This document shows, piece by piece, positions 43,344 to 52,200 of a stretch of DNA of 56,123 nt. The position numbers were made by a program, and so were the translations under genes. The stretch is from an uncultured Parabacteroides sp. (lineage in GTDB: Bacteria; Bacteroidota; Bacteroidia; Bacteroidales; Tannerellaceae), in contig CASEMX010000025.1 of NCBI GenBank assembly GCA_949289155.1, forward strand, positions 1-56,123, given 5' to 3'. The notes under the pieces are model-generated. The model was not told where the DNA came from. It was given only the letters and a program-made list of their open reading frames with translations, and searched no databases. How positions within the stretch are numbered: position 1 is the first letter of the stretch; every line of letters begins with the position of its first letter.

Positions 43344-44090
43344 ATGGAAAAAGAAAACAAAATAGGGACCTATTCGTTTGTGGCGGAACCATTCCATGTG
43401 GATTTCTCCGGCAAGCTGACGATGAGCGTGTTAGGCAACCATCTGTTGAATTGCGCAGGGTTCCATGCGGCGGAGCGCAATTTCGGCATGGCGACACTCA
43501 ACGAGAACCATTATACATGGGTGCTCTCCCGTTTGGCTATCGAATTGGACGAAATGCCCCGGCAATACGAAAAGTTCAGCATACAGACATGGGTCGAGAA
43601 CGTGTATCGGTTATTCACCGACCGTAACTTCGCTATATTGAATCAAGAGGGGAAACCGATAGGCTACGCCCGCTCGGTATGGGCGATGATTAGCATGGAG
43701 ACGCGCAAGCCCGCCGACCTGCTTACCCTGCACGGAGGGAGCATCACGGATTATGTCTGCGACAAGGAATGCCCCATCGAAAAACCGGGAAGGATTAAGC
43801 TATCAACCGATTGCCCTATCGCTGAATATCAAACGAAATATAGCGATATCGACATCAACGGGCATGTGAACAGCATCAAGTATATCGAGCATATCCTCGA
43901 TTTGTTCCCCTTGGACACCTTCCGCCAGCACTCGGTACATCGCTTCGAGATGGCATACGTGGCAGAGAGCTATTATGGCGACCGCCTGAGTTTCTACCGG
44001 GAACAGAAAAGCGGGAATGAATATGATATAGAAGTAAGGAAGAACGGCACGGAAGTGGCGGTCAGGAGCAAAGTTGTTTTCAAGGATTAG
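43344..44090 (+). CDS. Acyl-ACP thioesterase (FatA-like)
   Basis: Hydrolyses acyl-ACP and so ends fatty acid elongation, or trims acyl chains. The 248-residue protein has two hot-dog halves. The first has CAGFHAAERNFGMATLNENHYTWVLSRL-like sequence with the segment NHYTWVLSRLAIELDEMP. The second has the active-site pattern DINGHVNSIKYIEHILDLFP, with Asn and His in the places expected for plant FatA/FatB relatives. It lies between ilvN and ilvC. I recall the same order in Bacteroides genomes. Its link to branched-chain synthesis may be the iso- and anteiso-fatty acids of this group, which derive from the same keto acids. Confidence 0.9.
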   Translation: MEKENKIGTYSFVAEPFHVDFSGKLTMSVLGNHLLNCAGFHAAERNFGMATLNENHYTWVLSRLAIELDEMPRQYEKFSIQTWVENVYRLFTDRNFAILNQEGKPIGYARSVWAMISMETRKPADLLTLHGGSITDYVCDKECPIEKPGRIKLSTDCPIAEYQTKYSDIDINGHVNSIKYIEHILDLFPLDTFRQHSVHRFEMAYVAESYYGDRLSFYREQKSGNEYDIEVRKNGTEVAVRSKVVFKD

Positions 44091-44094
44091 AAAT

Positions 44095-44238
44095 TAAAGA
44101 AGTTAGAGAAGTTATCATTCCGCTGCGCTCCATTAGGAGTTAAAGCCAATAGCTTTGATAGCATTATCCGGGACATTTGGCTTTTAACTCCTGTAACTCC
44201 TGCGCAAAGCGCTAACTCCTTTAACTCCTAAGAAATAA
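44095..44238. repeat. GGAGTTA-type repeat, thioesterase-ilvC gap
   Basis: The left half (AAGTTATCATTCCGCTGCG, then CTCCATTAGGAGTTAAAGCC, cited in part as TTAGGAGTTAAAGCC) matches the other two ilv copies. The core is shorter and changed (CTTTGATAGCATTATCC). The right half has TTTAACTCCTGTAACTCC, CTAACTCC and TTTAACTCC. It fills nearly the whole gap. Confidence 0.8.
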
Positions 44239-44267
44239 ATAAACACTTAATAAAAACAAGAAAGAAA

Positions 44268-45311
44268 ATGGCAGTAATGAATTTTGGCGGGGTAGAAGAA
44301 AACGTAGTGACCCGCGAAGAGTTTCCTTTGGAAAAGGCAAGAGAAGTATTGAAAGACGAGGTAATCGCCGTATTGGGTTATGGCGTGCAAGGTCCGGGCC
44401 AGAGCTTGAACCTGCGCGATAACGGGTTCAATGTCATCGTAGGGCAACGTCCGGGCAAAACGTATGACAAGGCGGTTGCCGACGGATGGGTTCCGGACGA
44501 AACGCTCTTCAGCATCGAAGAGGCTTGCGAGAAAGCGACTATTATCCAAGTATTGCTCTCGGATGCAGCACAAATCGCTTGCTGGCCTATCATCAAGAAA
44601 CACCTCACGGCAGGAAAGGCGCTGTATTTCTCACACGGTTTTGCCATCACTTATAGCGACCGGACGCACATCGTTCCGCCAGCTGACGTTGATGTAATCA
44701 TGATTGCTCCGAAAGGCTCAGGCACATCGTTGCGCCGCATGTTCCTCCAGGGACGCGGATTGAACTCCAGCTATGCCATCTATCAGGATGCGACAGGCCG
44801 CGCTTGGGAACGTGTCATCGCCCTCGGTATCGGCGTAGGTTCGGGCTATCTGTTTGAAACAACCTTCAAGAAAGAGGTTTATTCCGATTTGACCGGTGAG
44901 CGTGGTACATTGATGGGCGCCATCCAAGGGTTGTTGCTGGCGCAATACGAGACACTCCGCGAGCACGGGCATGAACCTTCGGAGGCGTTCAACGAAACCG
45001 TAGAAGAGCTGACCCAATCCTTGATGCCGCTCTTCGGAGAGAACGGAATGGACTGGATGTATGCCAACTGCTCTACCACCGCACAACGTGGCGCATTGGA
45101 TTGGATGGGCCCGTTCCACGATGCCGTTAAGCCGGTATTCGAAAAGCTGTATAACGAAGTGGCTTGCGGTAATGAAGCACAACGCTCTATCGACTCGAAC
45201 TCCCAGCCGGATTACCGCGAGAAGCTGAATGCTGAGCTGAAAGCTTTACACGATAGCGAAATGTGGCGTGCCGGCGCAGTAGTCCGCAAGTTGCGCCCGG
45301 AGAATAATTAA
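44268..45311 (+). CDS. ilvC: Ketol-acid reductoisomerase
   Basis: NAD(P)H-dependent, Mg-dependent enzyme that rearranges and reduces acetolactate or acetohydroxybutyrate, the second step of valine and isoleucine synthesis. The 347-residue protein has the Rossmann glycine motif GYGVQGPGQSLNLRDNG, the cofactor-specificity loop VIVGQRPGKTYDKA, and the helical C-terminal domain with DLTGERGTLMGAIQGLL and the metal-binding Asp and Glu. It is the last gene of the ilv operon and is followed by a terminator shared with ung. With ilvD, ilvB and ilvN the operon holds the common enzymes except the transaminase and threonine deaminase. Confidence 0.97.
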   Translation: MAVMNFGGVEENVVTREEFPLEKAREVLKDEVIAVLGYGVQGPGQSLNLRDNGFNVIVGQRPGKTYDKAVADGWVPDETLFSIEEACEKATIIQVLLSDAAQIACWPIIKKHLTAGKALYFSHGFAITYSDRTHIVPPADVDVIMIAPKGSGTSLRRMFLQGRGLNSSYAIYQDATGRAWERVIALGIGVGSGYLFETTFKKEVYSDLTGERGTLMGAIQGLLLAQYETLREHGHEPSEAFNETVEELTQSLMPLFGENGMDWMYANCSTTAQRGALDWMGPFHDAVKPVFEKLYNEVACGNEAQRSIDSNSQPDYREKLNAELKALHDSEMWRAGAVVRKLRPENN

Positions 45312-45320
45312 TCCAGTTGG

Positions 45321-45420
45321 CGAGGCTTCAAGAATTGCGAACTATGAATTACGGATTGCAGATTAGGGATAATCTTATAATTCGCAATTCGTAATTCCTG
45401 ATGCCTCGTTTTCTTATTTT
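45321..45420. terminator. Nested inverted repeat and terminator between convergent ilvC and ung
   Basis: CGAGGC (45321-45326) with GCCTCG (45403-45408), and inside it GAATTGCGAA (45332-45341) with TTCGCAATTC (45381-45390). TTTTCTTATTTTTA follows on the plus strand. The inner part belongs to the AATTACGAATT-type repeat family seen at 6972 and 27756. Confidence 0.75.
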
Positions 45421-46082
45421 TACCAATCTATTTCCGTCAATCCCCGGCTTCGGAAGAAAGCATTGGCTCGACTGAAGTGCCGGCATCCGAAGAATCCATG
45501 TTCAGCCGAGCGAGGTGACGGGTGGGCAGCCGTAAGGACCAAGTGCTTATGGGCATCTATCAGCGGAAGTTTCTCTTTCGCATAAGCACCCCATAGCATA
45601 AACACCAAGTTTTCCCGCTCATCACTCAACTTCTTAATCACTGCATCGGTAAAAGTTTCCCAGCCTTGCCCGCGATGAGAACCGGTCTGATTGGCACGGA
45701 CCGTGAGGACGGAGTTCATCGGAAAAACGCCTTGTGCGACCCAGCGCTCCAAGTTCCCCGATGTAGGGATAGGCTTGCCCAAATCCTGATGAATCTCCCG
45801 AAAAATATTGACCAACGAAGGAGGAACTGGTACACCGTCGGGCACTGAAAAGCAAATGCCATAATAAAGACCGGGAGTCGGATAAGGGTCTTGCCCAAGT
45901 ATCACCACCTTGACTTGCTCGAAGGGGCATCGATTGAACACTTCAAACAGAAACCGTCCCGGAGGAAGGACATGCGCCTGACGGTACTCTTGCTTGACAA
46001 ACTCCGTCAAACGGGAAAAGTAAGGCTTGTCAAACTCCTCTTGCAATTGCCTTCGCCAACTATCTTCAATCTTAACAACCAT
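45420..46082 (-). CDS. ung: Uracil-DNA glycosylase
   Basis: Removes uracil from DNA as the first step of base-excision repair. The 220-residue family-1 enzyme has the water-activating motif GQDPYPTPG (Asp65), CFSVPDGVPVPPSL, the uracil-binding segment LVFMLWGAYAKEK and the DNA-intercalating loop HPSPRSAEHGFFG (His187 region). The length is standard. A -7-like box TACATTTG (minus strand, 46114-46121) lies about 30 nt upstream but has no clear -33 partner. It lies downstream of sprA with a 145-nt gap. Confidence 0.96.
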   Translation of the reverse strand: MVVKIEDSWRRQLQEEFDKPYFSRLTEFVKQEYRQAHVLPPGRFLFEVFNRCPFEQVKVVILGQDPYPTPGLYYGICFSVPDGVPVPPSLVNIFREIHQDLGKPIPTSGNLERWVAQGVFPMNSVLTVRANQTGSHRGQGWETFTDAVIKKLSDERENLVFMLWGAYAKEKLPLIDAHKHLVLTAAHPSPRSAEHGFFGCRHFSRANAFFRSRGLTEIDW

Positions 46083-46227
46083 CGCACGTAGGGATTTTCA
46101 GATTAAACCATTGCAAATGTAGCCAATTCTCAAAATTTCTTATAAGAATATCCATTATTTTTCGGGGAGATACAGGCCAATTTTCTGCAAATAACCAATT
46201 GTATTTCCTATCTTTATGACTCCCTTC

Positions 46228-49200
46228 CTATTGCGCCAACGAGAAGCGGAGGCTGATGCCGTAATTCGAGTTGGAAGTCGGATAAGAGGCGCTGGATACG
46301 AGCGGCTCGTTGATTTGCAAGTCGTAGAACGCCCGGATGGTCAATGCACGGCTCAGCCCATAGTCTGCCGAGAACTGGATGGTCTTGGCGATATTCCCGC
46401 TGGTCGCCTGCGTGAACTGCTCCTCAATCTTCCGGATGAGCGATTGCGTTTTCCGGAACGAGAAGTCGAGGTTGACCGTCAGGTCGTTGCTGAAGTTCTG
46501 CGTTTTCTTCATCTTCAACACTTTGTTGAATTCGACGAATTTGTAGCCCAAGCCGATGACGAACTCGTTCGTATTCGATTCCACCAACTGGTAGGAAGAG
46601 ATATTCAGGTTCAAGTTGCGCGTCGTACGGTATTCTATCTTCCCGGTGATGTTGTTCAGCGCGGTGGCATCCACGCCGAGCAACGGGCTGAAGCCCTCGG
46701 TGATGCTCACAGACGATATCTCGTAGGGCGAGGACGGGACCGGATTGCCGGTCGCCACGTTGCGCGTAAAGCCCATATCGCCCTCTCCGGCATCGACCCA
46801 GTTCAGGAACGAAGAGTAAGAGCCCACGCTATACGACGCCCGATACTGGTGGCTCAGGGTAATGTCCTTGAAGTACTTCTGCAGGAACGGGATTTTGGTC
46901 AGCCCGTTATAGGTGACACGCCAATTCGGGAGCATGCTCAAGATGGACGGGAAAGGCGAAAGCCCTACGCCCGAAGCATCCTTTCCGGTATAAGCCGCAA
47001 GGAACGCCGGTATCAGGACATCAGCCGAGTTCCGGCTCACGCCCCCGTAGTTCGGGTTATAATCGTGCCCAGCCAAGGCGCTCCCGGCAATGAACCCGCG
47101 GTTCGGATAGCGCGTACGGGCATAAGCCTGTTCGAGGCGCGAAGCGATGATGTCCCGGTTCTCCAAGAACTTCTGGAACTGCTTCGAAGCGTAATTGTTC
47201 CCTGCATTGCCTCCTCCGCCCAGCGAGCCGCCCAGTGCGATGGTGGTCATCGTAAAGCTCCCTCCGTAGGTCTCCGGCATGCCGTCGAACATGAACTGTA
47301 TCTCGGTATCCCTCGAATCGACGCGCGAGGCATTCAGGTCGATTTTCAGGCCGGGGATAGGTTCCAAGTTCGCCCGCACGTTCAGGGTCTTCGAGCTGTT
47401 AATCATGGCGGGCGTGATGTTGGTCTCCGCATTCTTGACCAGCCATCCGTTCGCATCCGCCTCGTCGATATAATCGCGGTCCACCCGTCCGAAGGCGAAC
47501 CCCAATCCGGGCGCATAGCCGAACGCCGAGCGCGATTGCCCGAAGATATCCCCTACTTCCGGACCGAATCCGGGCAGCATCATTCCGTCGCTTTGCGTAT
47601 ATTGCACGCTGAAGCGGCGCAGCATCATCGCGAAGCGGGTCGCATACTCGACGGACTTCGTCATGAACTCTTCGCTCTTGCTTGCTCCCGGACGGATGGT
47701 CAGTTTCAGATGGGCGGTATCGCGGTTCAATATCTTCACCTGCGCGTAATTGATAGGCTTGTACTTGACGGCATAGCGTTTCCCGTCCGCACCGACCGCC
47801 GTAATCCGCACCTTCTTCGTGAACATGCCGTGTTGTACGATTACGTCGCTATCCGGGCTCAGGACGATATCCTTTTCCAGCTTGACCTCTTTCTTCTTTT
47901 GCTGGGTCCTCCGGTTATTGCTCCGGGCGGTGGTGTTGAACTTCTGGTTGATTTTCTTCAGATAGGCATTCTTGTTGTAGAGCGATTGGAAATTGAAGTT
48001 CCCTTGCCAATCTATCTGGCGCTGGTTCTTGATGACGTTCCCTATCGGGTCGTCGTTCTCAATCTCCGCACTACGTTCCCAATTATAAGTCGCATTATAG
48101 GATGCCGAGCTATTCACCCAATCCAATACCGGGATATATTGCAAAGGCAAGTTCCACGTGACGGAGAATTGCTGGTCATACTTCAAGGGCGTACCCAAAT
48201 CCTTTATGCTCTGCTTGACGGAGTCCTTCCATACTTGGTACTGGTCCGGGTTCAGCTCCTTGTTCACCTGCACGTAAGGTTCCTCGATACGGGCATTCGT
48301 CCCGGAGGTGAAATTGACCGAGAGGTTATTGGTAAAGTCCCAACGCAAGCTGAACGCCCTGTCCCAATAGAACTCCTGGCTGAACGATACCGGAATGCTG
48401 TTCTGCCCGCCATATTCCAAACTATTCAGGTCACGCAATTGCAATTCATAGTAATTACGCATCATGGTCGTCTGGAAGCTGATGTTCGACGGGAGGTAAT
48501 TCAACGAGAATTGCTTCAGGTATTTCGTATAACCGTTGTTCTTTTTCAGCTTCTCGAACGGGCGGAAAGGTTTGGCATACGGGGTGTAGGTATAAGCCAG
48601 GCTCCCGTTCCAATTCTTCGTGCGTTCGTATTCCGTCTCCGGGTCCTGCATGCTGTTCTCGCTATACGAATAGCTGAGCGAGAAGTTAGCCGGGTCGTAG
48701 GGCATCGGGTTCTTGCTCCGTATGTCCACATGCACATTGTTGAACGCGATGCTCTTTATCGTGGTCTGCTCAATCGAGTAATTCTTAATCGAGTCTTTTT
48801 CCGCCTTCGTCTCCACGTTATCCAGCGCGTCGCTCATCTTGATATCCTTGTTCAACGGGTCGTATTGGGGCGTTATCCGCTCGCGCGAATAGGCGTAATA
48901 GAACGGGATGCTGACCTTCGCCTTTTCGGGGAAGAACTTGCCCAGCTCCAATGAGGTGGAGACGCTATATTGGGTATAATCATCCATCCGGCGCTCGGTC
49001 ACGGACTGGTCCAACGCACCGAATCCGGCGGTCTCGATACGCCCGGAGGCATTGACAGTCCCCAAGTCCGAAAGCGCAAGGCTGGCGTTGACATTAGCCG
49101 CCCATCCGCCCTCTTCGTTGAAATCGGTCAGGCGCAATTCGTTCACCCACACCTCACCGCTCTTCACGCCGGACAATGAGGTGTTGCGCACGCCAATCAT

Positions 49201-52200
49201 GATGACCTTCACCTCCGCCAAGCTCGGGTTTCCGATAATCCGGACCGTATTGCGCGTATTGTTCGGGTCATATTCCGAATAAACCGTCTGGTAGGTGACG
49301 CCCCTCTGCCCTTCGCGTTTCGCCCTGTTCCGGTTCAATTTCAAATCGGTCAACGTCTCAAAAGCGAAGTCCAGCATATTGGTTTCGGGCCATACTACCG
49401 TAGAACCATCGCTATAACGCCCGGCAGGCGTAACCGTAAGCGGCACTTCATACTCATAATAATTGTTGGTATAATCCGAACCCAAACGGATGAATACGGA
49501 CAAATCCCCATTCGACAAGCCCGTGGCATCATCTATCAACGCCTCGGCATGGGTGAACAATTGCATCCGTTTGTATTGGCGCAGGTCATAGCTCGTGTTT
49601 TTATAGATGGCCACGGCATCTTGTTGTGCCAAGTTGGCTACCTTCATCGACAAGGATTGTTCGTTCTCTTGGCGGAGCTGGGGCTGGCTCGGGTCTTGCA
49701 TACGGGTGACCCCGGGAGGCAATACGTAATTCACCGGCGTACGCGAGCTGTTCTCTTCTACGTTTACCGTAGATACCTCCAAGGTAGCATCGGCCGAGGG
49801 AGCCGACGCGGTATTCGACAAGTCCCGGTCATACACACGCCAATCGCCACGCACCAGCTCGAACGTCCCGAAACGGAGGATGGTCGTTTCGCGGAACCCG
49901 GTCATGTACATACGCATGAAACGGATGGTCTTGAAGTCCTCAATCGCCCCTATCTTGCGCTGGTACTGCTTGATAGGAATCTTGAATTGATACCATTTCA
50001 CGCTGCTCTGCTCTCCGTTCGCCAATTCAACATACGCCTCTTGCTCGTCCACGATATAATTCGAACCGACCTGCATGTCTTGCGGGCGGAGGGATATCTT
50101 ATATTCAAAATATTTCTCGTTCTCGTTCAACGTATTGTCCTGATTGAGGTCTTCTACATCCGGAGTCGTACGGGAAGCCGTGCTATAACTCTCGGTCGAT
50201 TCTTCGGAGTTCCCTTCCGTACCGTTATACCGTTTATAACGTTCCAATACGCCCAGCTCTTGCGCGTCATAATCCGAACCCCTGAAATAATGGAACTTGT
50301 CCCCCGAAGGGTTGTTCAGGACCGATAAGGGGTCGTTTTGCCATTCCGCCAAGGTCTCGGCGGATATCTTCGGGGTCAATTGCGCCAAGAATTCCTGATA
50401 GGTCGGGAATTGCAGCTCCTCTTCCGAGGACAAACCATTCAACCCGACATCCTGCAGGGCACGTGCTCCGGAACTATTGTCGAACGCATAGACCGTGCTC
50501 TGCTGGCGGGGCACTTTACCCCAAACCGTGGTATCCACATCTGCCAAATTCCCGCTTACCGGGAGCCCGTTCTCGAAGAACTTCTTTTCGTCCTTCAAGA
50601 TATCTTCTGACACGTCGCCCAAATTGAAATAGAGGTCGCCCCCCATCGCGGCATTATTATAGACGAACGGGTCCATCATCCAGAACTCGATATATTCAAT
50701 ATTGGCGGTTTCGAAATCCACCTGGTCTATCTTACGCATGATGCCGCCCCAACGCTTTTCGGGGTTTTGCAACGTACCGTCCGAATTGACATTGTCCGCA
50801 TCCAAGTTATACGGTCCGCGTTCATTCGGATAATAAGCCACGTTCAATACCGAAAGCAGGGTGTTATCGTTCACACCGACATCCCTTCCCGGGAAGAGTT
50901 CAGTGACTTGCACGGCACGGACAAAGTGGTTCGACAAGTCATCGTCCGTAAGGTGGTTCGGGCGCGAACGGGAATTCTCGCGCGTGAAGATGCCATCGAC
51001 ATAATACCATGCCATTAGCGCGCGGTTCTTCCCATATTCCGTATTGTTCACCAATGACGCCTCCGGGAAAAGGGCCGTAGCCGCATCATCATAGGGCGTA
51101 CTTGCCAGATTCCAAGGATAAGGGTTCAACAAATCGACCGAACTCTGCGTCGATTCGAAATCATCCAAATAGGAATAAGCCCCCGTGTTCTCATCCTCAT
51201 AGTGCCCTGCTATCAAATGGGCGAACTCCGCATTCAATGACACTTGGCTGGGCTTCGTCAGGGTCAAGAGCGGCAATTTATCGAGCATATTCGTCAGCCA
51301 TTGGCTTTCCGCCTTATAGGAAGCGTTCAATCCCCACAAAGTGTTCTTGACCGACTCGTCACCCATAACGGTTTTCGTGGTCAAAGGCATCTCGGACATG
51401 TGCATGACCGTAGCCCCGAAATTGATATCCTTCGTCAATTGGTAATTCAGGTCAAGCCCCATCATGGTCTTGCGTTGCATGTTATAGGCCGACTGGTTTT
51501 CCAACGAAACGCTGACCGCGGTCCCGCTCGAAAGGACATTCTCGTTCAAGATAGTCACGATACCTGAAGCATAATCTACGGTATAATCCACGTTCTCGGT
51601 CAATACCGCACCACCAGCCGTGACCTTTACCGAACCTCGTGCCACATTGGTCGCATCCAATATGATTTCGCCCGTAGTAGAGGCCTTATATTCCCCTCGC
51701 AAGATGAATTTGTTCTTCTCCGCGATTTGTTGGGCGTAGGTTTTCGTCGTATCATAAAGCTCTTGGTAAACATACTTATCGGCTATCGCATCGTTCCCTA
51801 TCTTCTCACGCAAGTGCGAGCCAAAGGGTTCGACCACCGGGAAGATGATTTTACCCTTGTCTGCCAGAATCGTATAGCCATCTACAAAATCGAAGAACCC
51901 ATCCGAATGCGCTTCGTTCTGGGAATTCAACCTATCAAGGTTCATCACCTTCAACAATATCTCGTTCTTAATCGCCCCTTCCGATATATAATTGACATAA
52001 GTGCCCGTCGTATCGCTCTGGTACAAGATGTTCATCTGGAACTTGTCTTTCTGCACCGAATAGGCTTCAAGGGAATAGACATTCTTCATCATCAAATCCC
52101 AGAAAGGCATGCTCGGGGACATGTTCGTGCCTTTCACCAACTTCACATAAAGGCAATTCGAGGTATTCTCCGTATTATCGCTCGCGAACTCTCCCACTTG

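Noticed and set aside
46216-48954. A 912-codon open frame on the plus strand opposite sprA
   Set aside because: It is antisense to strongly supported sprA sequence, has no recognisable domain, and its Arg/Val/Ile-rich composition is what the complement of sprA codon use would give.
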